DNA of 64,000 bases from an uncultured Collinsella sp. (GCA_900543025.1 UQPP01000005.1:1-64000), one strand, 5' to 3'; numbered from the stretch's first letter, positions 1 to 11,326 are shown. Notes: a model not told the origin generated them from the sequence alone. Made by a program: numbers and translations.

Positions 1-1
1 T

Positions 2-1630
2 CAGGCTGCCATTATGCAGGCGCTCGGCATGATCGCGGTGGGCTTGGTGCTGATGTATGCCGTCCGCTGTGCCTGCCGCTATTTTGTGAGCTATTGGGGT
101 CACGTGATGGGCGCGCGCATGGAGTCCAAGATGCGCGAGGACCTGTTCGACCAGTATGAGCGCTTTAGCTTTGCGTACTTCGACCGCAACAGCTCGGGCG
201 ACATGATGAGCCGCGTGGTCAACGACCTGTTCGATATCTGCGAGGCGGCGCATCACGTACCCGAGTGGATCATCATCTGCGGTATCGAGATTATCGGCTC
301 GTTTGTGATCCTCTTTACCATCGCTCCGGTGCTGGCGCTTGCCATGGCCGTGGTGACGGCGGCGTTTGCGGTCGTCATGTTTTGGCAGAACATGCGCATG
401 CGCGAGGTCTTTAGCGACAACCGCAAAAAAATCAGCGGCATTAATGCACAGCTGCAGGATTCTCTGGCGGGCATGCGCGTGGTCAAGAGCTTTGCCAACG
501 AGGAGACCGAGCGTGCCAAGTTCCGTGCCTCCAACAATCGCTATCTTTCGTCCAAGGAGAACATGTATCACGCCATGGGCGTCTATACCGCGACGTATGG
601 CCTGCTCTCGGGTGTGCTCTATGTGATCGTGGTGCTGCTGGGCGGCTGGCTGGTCGCCAAGGGACAGCTGCAGGCGGTCGATATGGCGACCTTTGCACTC
701 TATATTTCGCTGTTCTGCACGCCGCTCGAGACACTCGTTAATTCGGCCGAAACGTATCAGAAGGCTATCGCCGGCTTTAAGCGTATGGATGAGGTGCTCT
801 CGACCGCGCCGGATATCCAGGACAAGCCGGGCGCTACGGATCTGCAGGTGACTGCCGGCGCCGTGGAGTATCACGACGTGTGCTTTAACTACGAGGATGT
901 CGAGCTGGGCGAGGGCGATGCCGACGAGCGTCCCGTTATCGACCATATGGACCTGTCCATCAAGCCCGGGCAGACCATCGCTTTGGTTGGCCCTTCGGGC
1001 GGCGGCAAGTCCACGACCTGTTCGCTGCTGCCGCGCTTTTATGACGTGGCTACCGGATCCATTAGCATCGACGGCCAGGACGTGCGTGATGTGACGCAGC
1101 AGAGCCTGCGTCGCGCCATCGGCCTGGTGCAGCAGGATGTCTATCTGTTTGACGGTACGATTGGCGAGAACATCGCCTACGGCAAGCCGAGCGCTACGGC
1201 AGAAGAGATCGCCGACGCCGCCCGTCGCGCCAATATCGATACCTTTATCGAATCGCTTCCACAGGGCTACGACACCGTGGTGGGCGAGCGCGGCAGCCGT
1301 CTTTCGGGCGGACAGAAGCAGCGCGTTGCTATCGCGCGCGTGTTTCTCAAGAACCCCAAGATCCTGATCTTGGACGAGGCGACGAGTGCTTTGGATAACG
1401 AGAGCGAGGAGGCGGTGCAGGAGTCGCTCGAAGAGCTGGCACGCGGCCGTACCACAATCATCATCGCCCACCGTCTCTCGACCATTAAACACGCCGATGA
1501 GATTGCGACCGTTGAGCATGGTCGCGTTGTGGAACGTGGCACGCATGAACAGCTTCTCGCCCGTGGCGGCACCTATGCCCGTTACTATCGAATGCAGTTC
1601 GAAGGTGCGCGTGCGCACGAGCTCGACTGA
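2..1630 (+). CDS. ABC exporter half-transporter (membrane + ATPase), 5' end outside window
   Basis: Fused membrane-and-ATPase half-transporter of the MsbA/LmrA-like exporter type, acting as a dimer in the cytoplasmic membrane. The frame stays open back to the window edge and its first Met (base 14) lies inside the membrane domain, so the N-terminus is missing: 538 residues are visible against about 580-620 in complete relatives. Counting from that Met, residues 1-280 hold the membrane helices. The nucleotide-binding domain follows with Walker A GPSGGGKST (326-334), signature LSGGQKQR (430-437), Walker B ending LDEATSALD (from 453) and H-loop His486. All catalytic motifs are intact. The substrate cannot be read from sequence. 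Such exporters often work as heterodimers, and a partner may lie upstream of the window. Confidence 0.93.
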   Translation, partial: QAAIMQALGMIAVGLVLMYAVRCACRYFVSYWGHVMGARMESKMREDLFDQYERFSFAYFDRNSSGDMMSRVVNDLFDICEAAHHVPEWIIICGIEIIGSFVILFTIAPVLALAMAVVTAAFAVVMFWQNMRMREVFSDNRKKISGINAQLQDSLAGMRVVKSFANEETERAKFRASNNRYLSSKENMYHAMGVYTATYGLLSGVLYVIVVLLGGWLVAKGQLQAVDMATFALYISLFCTPLETLVNSAETYQKAIAGFKRMDEVLSTAPDIQDKPGATDLQVTAGAVEYHDVCFNYEDVELGEGDADERPVIDHMDLSIKPGQTIALVGPSGGGKSTTCSLLPRFYDVATGSISIDGQDVRDVTQQSLRRAIGLVQQDVYLFDGTIGENIAYGKPSATAEEIADAARRANIDTFIESLPQGYDTVVGERGSRLSGGQKQRVAIARVFLKNPKILILDEATSALDNESEEAVQESLEELARGRTTIIIAHRLSTIKHADEIATVEHGRVVERGTHEQLLARGGTYARYYRMQFEGARAHELD

Positions 1631-1649
1631 TTGATATGACAGGAAGTTT

Positions 1650-2615
1650 ATGGCTGACAAGAACCCTTTGACTCCGGAAGAAGTGACGGAGTTATTCTCC
1701 GAAATCGATGCATCCGGCGTCTTGGATCCCACGCTCGCCAAAAAGCGCACCGAGCGCATGCGTGAGAAGGAGGCTGCGGCCAAGCGCGGTGACAAAGCGG
1801 CGCTAGCGCAGCTGCGCAGCGAGGACCGCGCGAGCCAGGCAAAACATATCGACCCGCTGTCCGAGGACGACCCTTCGGGTTCGCAGGTGAGCCATACCAT
1901 TACGAAGACTGCCATGGTCGTGGTTATCGGCATTTTGGTGCTGATCGTGGGCATGCAAATTGGCTACGGCGTGATGCGTCGTCTGAACACCGCGAACCTC
2001 TCCGAGAGCGTTTCGGTAGATACTGTCTCGACCGCGCTCAAGGGTGGACTCGAGTGGGGCAACGGCTTTACGCAGTTCCCGCTCGACTTTACCGTCGATG
2101 AAGCCGATGAGCGTACGGGCACGGTCGAGGTGACGGTGTTGGACACATCGTCTGCCAACGAGCTCGAGCTGCTGTCCAACGGGCAGATCCAGGCCGCGGC
2201 GCTTGCGACCAACGCGCTGCTCAACGACAAGATCGACCGCGTGGTGTATAACGTTCACGCCTATATCGACGAGGATAGCAACATTCAGCACGATTCCTTC
2301 TTTGGCATGTTCCCCGCGCGGGGCCACCAGAGCGCCATTTTGACGTTCGTGTGGACCAAGAGCTCATCCAACGCCACGAGTATCGACTGGAAGATGCGCA
2401 TCGTGAGTATGGATGACACCATCGCCGAGCGCATTCAGAAACAGGTGAACTCGGTGTCGTCGTTGATTGAGGACCCGGTGGTGAGCCAGACCAAGATTGA
2501 CGAGGAAAAGGCCGAGCGTGACCTGGAGCATCGTCTGCATGGCCGCGAGATTTTCCGCGGCGGCAAGCCCGATCGCACACCGTCCGAACTGCTGGAGCAG
2601 GACAAGAAAAAATAA
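1650..2615 (+). CDS. conserved membrane protein of unknown function
   Basis: A 321-residue protein I do not recognise. Residues 1-85 are charged and rich in Lys, Glu and Arg, so probably cytoplasmic. One strong hydrophobic helix lies at about 86-110 (TAMVVVIGILVLIVGMQIGY). The remaining 210 residues are polar and end in a Lys/Asp/Glu-rich tail, probably outside the membrane. No catalytic motif is visible. It begins 19 bases after the ABC exporter stop, with AGGAAG before the ATG, and is followed by a strong terminator, so it probably ends the exporter operon. A role as accessory protein to the exporter is inference from position only. Confidence 0.8.
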   Translation: MADKNPLTPEEVTELFSEIDASGVLDPTLAKKRTERMREKEAAAKRGDKAALAQLRSEDRASQAKHIDPLSEDDPSGSQVSHTITKTAMVVVIGILVLIVGMQIGYGVMRRLNTANLSESVSVDTVSTALKGGLEWGNGFTQFPLDFTVDEADERTGTVEVTVLDTSSANELELLSNGQIQAAALATNALLNDKIDRVVYNVHAYIDEDSNIQHDSFFGMFPARGHQSAILTFVWTKSSSNATSIDWKMRIVSMDDTIAERIQKQVNSVSSLIEDPVVSQTKIDEEKAERDLEHRLHGREIFRGGKPDRTPSELLEQDKKK

Positions 2616-2620
2616 GACGC

Positions 2621-2661
2621 CATCATCCCGCGTGAGCCACAAGCCCCGCGGGATGATTTTT
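2621..2661 (+). terminator. Rho-independent terminator after the exporter operon
   Basis: An 11-bp stem, ATCATCCCGCG (2622-2632) pairing with CGCGGGATGAT (2647-2657), with a 14-base loop and a run of T at 2657-2661. It begins six bases after the stop codon of the preceding gene. Confidence 0.85.
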
Positions 2662-2731
2662 AATCCCCGTCCCAGAGAAATCATTATGCATAGAAAGTCA
2701 TAATTATCATTTCGTAAACATTTCGATGAAA

Positions 2732-2763
2732 TTAACGCCATGAGGCATGCTTGCGGTTACAAT
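2732..2763 (+). promoter_or_regulatory. putative promoter of carAB
   Basis: TACAAT at 2758-2763 fits a -10 box. A weak -35 candidate, TTAACG, lies at about 2732-2737, giving a long spacer. The region just upstream is visibly AT-richer than the flanking genes. A start near 2770 would give a leader of about 50 nt, just long enough for the PyrR hairpin that follows. Confidence 0.45.
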
Positions 2764-2784
2764 ACCGCGAGGCCTAACTACACA

Positions 2785-2817
2785 CCTTTAAGCCGGTCCT
2801 GTGAGACCGGGAAGGAG
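2785..2817 (+). promoter_or_regulatory. PyrR-binding RNA hairpin overlapping the carA ribosome-binding site
   Basis: Stem CCGGTC (2793-2798) pairs with GACCGG (2805-2810) around the hexaloop CTGTGA (2799-2804), which fits the CNGNGA loop known for PyrR-binding RNAs. A lower stem pairs CCTT (2785-2788) with AAGG (2812-2815), separated from the upper stem by an internal loop carrying the conserved TTAA. The 3' strand of the lower stem is the carA Shine-Dalgarno sequence (AAGGAG, 2812-2817), and no terminator follows. Binding of PyrR with UMP would therefore most simply block ribosome access, as in mycobacteria, rather than cause attenuation as in Bacillus. The regulatory mode is inference. Confidence 0.82.
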
Positions 2818-2821
2818 AATT

Positions 2822-4261
2822 ATGGCGAATAACCATACCGCGGGCGCTGCCGCCCGCACCTTCGCGCCCAGCGAGCTTTGCCAGCGCATGCTGGCCAAAA
2901 CCAGCAAGGGCACCTGCGGTCCCTGCATCCTGTATCTTGAGGATGGGACCATTTTTTATGGACGTGCATGCGGCGCCGAGGGCACCGCGACCGGCGAAGT
3001 CTGCTTCAACACCTCGCTCGAGGGCTACTTTGAGGTCATGACCGACCCGAGTTATGCCGGCCAAATCGTAACCATGACCTATCCGCAGATCGGCAACTAC
3101 GGTATCGACGAGACCGACGTCCAGTCGGCCTTCCCCGGCGACGCCGTGCGCCCTGCGAGCGCTCCGGCTATGCGCGGCATGATCGTTCGCGACATGTGCG
3201 CCACGCCTTCTAACTGGCGCTCGGCCGTCAGCGTGCCGGAGTATCTGCGCGCCCACGGCATCGTCGCTATCGAGGGCGTCGACACCCGCGCTCTGGTACG
3301 CCACCTGCGCGACAATGGTTCCAAGATGGGCATTATCTCGACCGAGATCTTCGACGTCGACGAGCTTGCCGAGCGTCTGGCCGCAGCGCCCACGCTGGTA
3401 GGCGAGAACCTGGTCAAGACCGTAAGTTGCCCCGCGCCTCATGAGTTTGTGGCTGCCGACCTGCCTGCCACGCATGACTTTGCGCTTTCGGCTGCCGCTC
3501 CTGCCCGTCACAAAGCGGTCGCCTACGACTGCGGTGTGAAGCGCGGCATTCTGGAGGGGCTGGTCCGCGCCGGCTGCGACCTTACCGTCGTGCCGTGGGA
3601 CACGCCCGCGAGTGAGGTGCTCGACATGAATCCCGACGGCGTCTTTTTGTCCAATGGCCCCGGCGACCCCGACGCCGTGGTGGAGACCTACGAGCAGGTG
3701 CAGCAGCTGATCGGCAAGGTGCCGGTCTTTGGTATTTGTCTTGGTCACCAGATGATCAGCCTGGCCTGCGGCGCCCAGATGGAAAAGCTTAAGTTCGGTC
3801 ACCGCGGTGGCAACCAGCCGGTTATGAACCTGGTAAGCCGCCGTGTGGAGATCACCGCGCAAAACCATGGCTTTGGCCTGCTGTTCCCCAGCTTGGGCAA
3901 GCTTGTCCCCGAGCTTTCCGGCGGCGAGACCGAGCATGCGGCCGATGGAGATCTGCGCGTCTGGGTGCGCCGCGGAATCGCGCCGGTCGTGATGAACGAG
4001 CGCTTTGGCCGCATTCGCCTGACGCACGTGAACCTCAACGATGGCACCGCCGAGGGCATCCAGCTGCTCGACGCCCCGTGCTTCTCGGTCCAGTACCACC
4101 CCGAGGCCTCGCCCGGCCCCACCGATGCCCACTATCTCTTTACCGCCTTTACGCGACTCATGGACGGCGAGGAGAACTACCTGGACATCGATACCGCGAA
4201 GGACCGCCTTGCCGGCTGGAACTTTGCTGAGTCCGAGACCGCTGAGACCGAGGAGAACTAA
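2822..4261 (+). CDS. carA: carbamoyl-phosphate synthase small (glutaminase) subunit
   Basis: Hydrolyses glutamine and passes ammonia to CarB for carbamoyl phosphate, the entry to pyrimidine and arginine synthesis. The ATG at 2822 is chosen because AAGGAG lies five bases upstream. The class I glutamine amidotransferase triad is visible: Cys306 in GICLGHQ, and His426 and Glu428 in the YHPEA motif. At 479 residues it is about 100 longer than usual. There is an N-terminal extension of about 35 residues, and an insertion of about 50 residues between the NHGF motif and LTHVNLND, a stretch normally covered by a short loop. It forms an operon with carB, one base downstream. Confidence 0.97.
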   Translation: MANNHTAGAAARTFAPSELCQRMLAKTSKGTCGPCILYLEDGTIFYGRACGAEGTATGEVCFNTSLEGYFEVMTDPSYAGQIVTMTYPQIGNYGIDETDVQSAFPGDAVRPASAPAMRGMIVRDMCATPSNWRSAVSVPEYLRAHGIVAIEGVDTRALVRHLRDNGSKMGIISTEIFDVDELAERLAAAPTLVGENLVKTVSCPAPHEFVAADLPATHDFALSAAAPARHKAVAYDCGVKRGILEGLVRAGCDLTVVPWDTPASEVLDMNPDGVFLSNGPGDPDAVVETYEQVQQLIGKVPVFGICLGHQMISLACGAQMEKLKFGHRGGNQPVMNLVSRRVEITAQNHGFGLLFPSLGKLVPELSGGETEHAADGDLRVWVRRGIAPVVMNERFGRIRLTHVNLNDGTAEGIQLLDAPCFSVQYHPEASPGPTDAHYLFTAFTRLMDGEENYLDIDTAKDRLAGWNFAESETAETEEN

Positions 4262-4262
4262 C

Positions 4263-7577
<3,315 letters not shown>

Positions 7578-7589
7578 TGTGACCTGTCC

Positions 7590-7680
7590 GGCCGGGGCGG
7601 GAGGGGCCGAGATTTCCCCCTTTCGCTCCGGCTGCAAGCAGAGTCGCTCAGGAGGAAACTCGGCCCCTCCCGCCCCGGCC
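7590..7680. repeat. long hairpin I: perfect 22-bp arms around a conserved core
   Basis: Arms at 7590-7611 and 7659-7680 are exact reverse complements of 22 bp, GC-rich, separated by 47 bases. The loop, read on the minus strand, contains CTGAGCGACT, then a small stem CTGC-TT-GCAG, then GGAGCGAA. The same core recurs on the plus strand in hairpin II (7831-7935). It starts 13 bases after the carB stop and may also end that transcript, though it has no T-run. Confidence 0.85.
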
Positions 7681-7753
7681 TGCGGTGACTTGGCTGCACC
7701 GTGTGCTGCCGAAGGGGCTTTGCGCGATGACTAGGGCTGAATAAAAAGTGAGT

Positions 7754-7789
7754 GTGGGATCCGCCGTTCGTTCGAACGGCGGATCCCAC
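7754..7789. repeat. perfect 17-bp hairpin between the two long hairpins
   Basis: Arms 7754-7770 and 7773-7789 are perfect complements around a two-base centre; in practice a TTCG tetraloop on a 15-bp stem is likely. A5 lies just upstream, so on the minus strand a T-run would follow the stem and it could stop minus-strand transcription. No minus-strand gene ends here. It does not share the core of hairpins I and II. Confidence 0.7.
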
Positions 7790-7830
7790 GTTAATATTTC
7801 AGCCAACGTACGTCATGGCAATCCCCGGTA

Positions 7831-7935
7831 GGTCCCCGGGTGCCCCGCGGCGGGCTGGGTTTATTGTCTGAGCGACTTTGCGAAGCAAGGGGAGCGAAGA
7901 TAAAAACCCAGCCCGCCGCGGGGCACCCGGGGACC
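7831..7935. repeat. long hairpin II: perfect 32-bp arms around the same core
   Basis: Arms at 7831-7862 and 7904-7935 are exact 32-bp reverse complements; the loop is 41 bases. The loop carries CTGAGCGACT, a small stem TGC-GAA-GCA and GGAGCGAA, matching the core of hairpin I in opposite orientation, although the arms of the two hairpins are unrelated. With 7590-7680 and 7754-7789 it accounts for most of the 444-base gap between carB and purE. Confidence 0.85.
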
Positions 7936-7952
7936 GCAGGGACGGGAGCAGC

Positions 7953-7958
7953 TATACT
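7953..7958 (+). promoter_or_regulatory. putative -10 box of purE
   Basis: TATACT fits a -10 hexamer 64 bases before the purE start. No good -35 box is visible: the expected position falls in the right arm of hairpin II and its edge. Confidence 0.35.
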
Positions 7959-8021
7959 ACTCTCAGTAGTTAAGGGTCGCGGATTCGCCGCGTCACCGCT
8001 CTCAACAGGAGGTCTTTGTTT

Positions 8022-8486
8022 ATGGCAGATCAAAAGCCGGTTGTCGGGATCATCATGGGTTCCAAGTCCGATCTGGGCGTTATGGAAGGTTGCGCCGCCG
8101 AGCTCGAGGCGCTCGGTGTGCCCTATGAGCTCGTCATTGCGAGCGCACACCGCACGCCGGCGAAGGTCCACGAGTGGGCTTCGACTGCTGCCGATCGCGG
8201 TATCAAGGTGATTATCGCCGCCGCCGGCAAGGCCGCTCACCTGGGTGGTGTCGTGGCTGCCTTTACGCCGCTGCCGGTCATCGGCGTGCCTATGAAGACG
8301 AGTGACCTGGGCGGTATGGATTCGCTGCTGTCGATGGTGCAGATGCCTTCGGGTGTGCCCGTGGCCTGCGTTGCCATCAACGGCGCCAAGAACGCCGCCA
8401 TCTATGCCACGCAGATTCTGGGCGCATGCGACCCCGAGTACCGCAAGGTTATCGAGAAGATGAAGCAGGAGATGGCCGACGCCTAG
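8022..8486 (+). CDS. purE: 5-(carboxyamino)imidazole ribonucleotide mutase
   Basis: Moves the carboxyl group of N5-CAIR to make CAIR in purine synthesis. 154 residues, the normal class I PurE length. The GSKSD motif at 13-17 and SAHR with catalytic His43 are present, followed by AGKAAHLGG where many class I enzymes have AGGAAHLPG. The ATG at 8022 is preferred over the TTG at 8016 because CAGGAGGT (8006-8013) is then correctly spaced. The other purine genes of the window, purF, purM and purN, lie 3 kb downstream. No purK is visible here, so its ATP-dependent partner must be elsewhere if this is the two-step route. Confidence 0.96.
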   Translation: MADQKPVVGIIMGSKSDLGVMEGCAAELEALGVPYELVIASAHRTPAKVHEWASTAADRGIKVIIAAAGKAAHLGGVVAAFTPLPVIGVPMKTSDLGGMDSLLSMVQMPSGVPVACVAINGAKNAAIYATQILGACDPEYRKVIEKMKQEMADA

Positions 8487-8521
8487 ACGTTCCGCCGTTT
8501 CGCCGCAGTATAAGGAGAGCC

Positions 8522-9523
8522 ATGTCCGACTATCAGGGAAAACGATTCAAGGCTTCTCAGATTCCCGATCCGTCGAAGCCGGGTGCTGCCCGTGCGGCAC
8601 AGCAGGGTCGGACATCCTCTCCTCAGCAGCAGCAGCGCGCGTCGCGTCCCGTGACGCCGGCGACGCATCGTCGACAGGACGCGCCGGCCGCATATCGTCC
8701 TTCGTCTTATAGCACCGCTAAGAAACCGCCCCGGTCTTCATCGCATGCCGTGCCGTCGGATTACACCGAGCCGCCGCGCAAAAAGCGCCGCTCCATTATT
8801 CCCATTCTGCTCATCATCATCGGCATCGGCCTGATTGTTGCCGCCGCTGCCATCTTTATCAATGCTCAGATTGGCTATAAGCAGGCAAGCGATTCGTACC
8901 AGAAAATCGAGAAGCAATATGTAAGCGATAAGGACGCCAGCGGCGTGCCGATTATCGACTTCGATGCACTTGCCCAGACAAATCCCGAGGTTGTGGGTTG
9001 GATTTACGCGCCGGGAACCAACATCAACTATCCCGTGGTGCAGACCAATAACAACTCCAAATACCTCAACACGCTGTTTGACGGTACGTCCAATGCATCG
9101 GGTGCGATCTTCTTGGACAGCGACGATACCGCGCCGGGAATGGTTGACCAGCAGACTACGATCTATGGTCACCACATGAACGACGGATCGATGTTCAATG
9201 TGATCTCGGACACGACCGATCAGGCGATGTTCGACAGCATAGAGTACGTGTATTACATCACGCGCGACGCCACCTATAAACTGCGACCACTGGCGACCAA
9301 AGTTGTCGAGGACACGTATGCCAAGGCACGCACGCCCAATTTTGAGGGCGATGACGGGCTCAAGAACTACCTGTCCGAGATGCTCGACGGTGCCTCTGCC
9401 GTGGCGAGCGATGCCACCGATCGTGCCGCTTCGGCAACCAAGGTCGTGACGCTTGTGACCTGTCGTTCGTTATCGCTGAGCAACACGCGTGCTGTCATGG
9501 TGCTCACGCCGGTCGAGGAATAA
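8522..9523 (+). CDS. srtB: class B sortase
   Basis: Membrane-bound transpeptidase that attaches sorted proteins to the cell wall. 333 residues. Residues 1-90 are a disordered, Gln/Pro/Arg/Ser-rich cytoplasmic segment; a helix at about 90-115 (IIPILLIIIGIGLIVAAAA) anchors it; the sortase fold follows. The catalytic residues are visible: His217/218 in IYGHHMNDGSMF, Cys314 in TLVTC and Arg323 in SNTR. The ATG at 8522 has AGGAGA eight bases upstream, while the longer frame overlaps purE. No substrate gene adjoins it. The LPTTG protein at 49-55 kb is a conceivable client, but class B enzymes usually prefer other motifs. Confidence 0.93.
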   Translation: MSDYQGKRFKASQIPDPSKPGAARAAQQGRTSSPQQQQRASRPVTPATHRRQDAPAAYRPSSYSTAKKPPRSSSHAVPSDYTEPPRKKRRSIIPILLIIIGIGLIVAAAAIFINAQIGYKQASDSYQKIEKQYVSDKDASGVPIIDFDALAQTNPEVVGWIYAPGTNINYPVVQTNNNSKYLNTLFDGTSNASGAIFLDSDDTAPGMVDQQTTIYGHHMNDGSMFNVISDTTDQAMFDSIEYVYYITRDATYKLRPLATKVVEDTYAKARTPNFEGDDGLKNYLSEMLDGASAVASDATDRAASATKVVTLVTCRSLSLSNTRAVMVLTPVEE

Positions 9524-9586
9524 GTTGTTCGAGAGTAGCTAAAAAGCCCCGTTCCAAATTGGCTACTCGACGACGGTAAGGGAGAA

Positions 9587-10006
9587 ATGATGCTCGAGAA
9601 TGGCAAAACGATGCCTTCGGTTGATGCTTGGCTGCGCGAGGCCAAGGCCGATTCGTCGGCACCTGCGTGCGGTATGTATCTGACACATAACGGTGTGGTG
9701 CGCGCGACGCCCAAGGCCGAGGCGCGCGGTGTCGAGACCGATGGCGTGGCGCCTGGACATAAGGTGGGCGGCATGGTGTTCGGCTTCGATGCCGATAAGG
9801 TGCAGGCCGCTATCGAGGCGACGCGCACGATGCCGGGTATCGGCTATGTGCGTGTGTGGCTGGCAAGCGGCGAGCTTGCCGTAGGTGACGACATCATGCT
9901 CGTGCTCATTGGCGGGGACATTCGCCCGCATGTGGTCGATGCGCTGCAGGCGCTCGTTGGCACCATCAAGAATGAATGTGTGAGTGAGGTCGAGCGCGAG
10001 GCGTAG
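9587..10006 (+). CDS. MoaE-like protein (molybdopterin synthase large-subunit family)
   Basis: 139 residues resembling MoaE, which builds the dithiolene of molybdopterin. Visible matches are a GVVR motif near residue 37, LASGELAVGDD near 98, and a C-terminal segment ending IKNECVSEVERE that parallels the MoaE lysine/glutamate tail. The middle part is divergent and catalytic competence is uncertain. There are two adjacent ATGs (9587, 9590); the second is better spaced from AAGGGAG (9578-9584). No moaA, moaC, moaD, mog or molybdate transporter gene lies in this window, so it may have another role. It ends at a terminator shared with the converging gene. Confidence 0.7.
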   Translation: MMLENGKTMPSVDAWLREAKADSSAPACGMYLTHNGVVRATPKAEARGVETDGVAPGHKVGGMVFGFDADKVQAAIEATRTMPGIGYVRVWLASGELAVGDDIMLVLIGGDIRPHVVDALQALVGTIKNECVSEVEREA

Positions 10007-10036
10007 AGGCCTGCGTCGATAGAAGACTCGTTTATA

Positions 10037-10075
10037 AAAATGCCCGCCGGTACGTGTGATACCGGCGGGCATTTT
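10037..10075. terminator. bidirectional terminator between converging genes
   Basis: A near-perfect 16-bp stem, AAAATGCCCGCCGGTA at 10037-10052 with its complement at 10060-10075, and a seven-base loop. It has A-run and T-run flanks, so it can serve both the MoaE-like gene (plus) and the CmpB-type gene (minus). Confidence 0.9.
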
Positions 10076-10096
10076 GCGTTTTGGACGCGGTTGGCG

Positions 10097-11326
10097 CTAC
10101 ACGCGCGTCGCATCCTTGGGGCTCATGGTCATGCTCTGGAAGCGATTCTCCATAAAGTCATTATCGAAGTACTTGCCGTAGAACTGCGCAACGGGAATAT
10201 CCGGTTCCGTGCCGTTGACGCGCTGATACCAATAATCGAGCGACTGCAGCGTCATAACGCCATCGACCAGCATAATGAAGGTGAAGATGACAGTAGCCGA
10301 GTAGCGACTCTTCCACGGAATCATGTTGATGAGCTTGAGCAGCCTCGGCAGCAGCATCTTGATCCAGATGAGTCCGCCCAGGCCCCACAGGCAGGCAAAG
10401 CCCGTGCAGGTGCGTCCGCCCGTAAGGACGGCGAGCGGGTCGGGCATGCCGAACAGCTTCATGTGCGAGTAGCTCCACGAGACCACGCCAAACGAGGTCT
10501 GCATAAACCAGCCCACGAACACCTCAAAGCTCGCGCCGAGCAGCGCGCTCACCAAAAAGATAATGATGGGGTTCTTTTTGTAGAAGCGGTTGAGCACCAT
10601 GGTCATGAGTACGGCGCCAAATCCATAGATGGGGCTGAAGGGGCCAAACAGCATGCCGGCGCGGTTCTGGTAGACGCCGGGGTCGTCGACCGTCATGTGC
10701 CAGATGTCCTCGGCGATCAGGCCGAGTATGCAGCAGACAAAGAATACCCAGAACAGGTTGAAGTAGTTGAGCTTGATGTAGCCTTCACCGGTTTCATCGC
10801 GCCCGAGCATGCCCTCGGCGGCGGCGTCGCGATCGAGCATTTCCTGCAGGCGGCGTTGCAGCTCGCGCTCCTGGCGCAGCGTGGGGTCGACGGTGGTCGA
10901 AAGCGCGACGAGGATGCCGAGCTGGATGGCGGGGCGCAGCAAGAAAGGCCCGATGCCCTGGAGCATCACGTCAACCAAAAGCTCGACGACGGTCAATGCG
11001 ATAAGGATATAGGACAGACGGGCGGCATTGCGGCGCTGGTTCTTGATGAGGTCAAGGCCAAAGATGATCAAGATGACGGCACTGGCAGCCGAGAGCATGA
11101 TGCCGGCGACAATCAGTCCGACTGCGACGAGCGTGTTGTCGCCGAGCTTGGCGGCGGCGTTGCCGTTGATGAGCGCGGTGATGACCTGCCACATAAAGGC
11201 GCCGACCGACGGGAGCGTGCCCACGCCGGACAGGATGCACAGGACGGCGTATACCTTAATGATGAGGGGGATCTTCTTGACCTCCGTGGCGCTGGGGACG
11301 CTGGGGTCGAGTTCGTTTCGATCCAT
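10097..11326 (-). CDS. putative ABC-transporter type IV (CmpB-family) membrane protein
   Basis: 409-residue polytopic membrane protein. The C-terminal half matches the CmpB-type family (Pfam ABC_trans_CmpB) through the segment FWVFFVCCILGL, the YQNRAGMLFGPFSPIYGFGA block and the later WGLGGLIWIKMLLPRLLKLI block. The N-terminal half adds about four more helices and a charged linker (about residues 165-195). The start MDRNELD at 11326 is chosen because AAAGG precedes it; the longer frame to 11503 runs into the divergent purF promoter region. No ATPase gene adjoins, and the transport function in the family name is not established. Confidence 0.85.
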   Translation of the reverse strand: MDRNELDPSVPSATEVKKIPLIIKVYAVLCILSGVGTLPSVGAFMWQVITALINGNAAAKLGDNTLVAVGLIVAGIMLSAASAVILIIFGLDLIKNQRRNAARLSYILIALTVVELLVDVMLQGIGPFLLRPAIQLGILVALSTTVDPTLRQERELQRRLQEMLDRDAAAEGMLGRDETGEGYIKLNYFNLFWVFFVCCILGLIAEDIWHMTVDDPGVYQNRAGMLFGPFSPIYGFGAVLMTMVLNRFYKKNPIIIFLVSALLGASFEVFVGWFMQTSFGVVSWSYSHMKLFGMPDPLAVLTGGRTCTGFACLWGLGGLIWIKMLLPRLLKLINMIPWKSRYSATVIFTFIMLVDGVMTLQSLDYWYQRVNGTEPDIPVAQFYGKYFDNDFMENRFQSMTMSPKDATRV

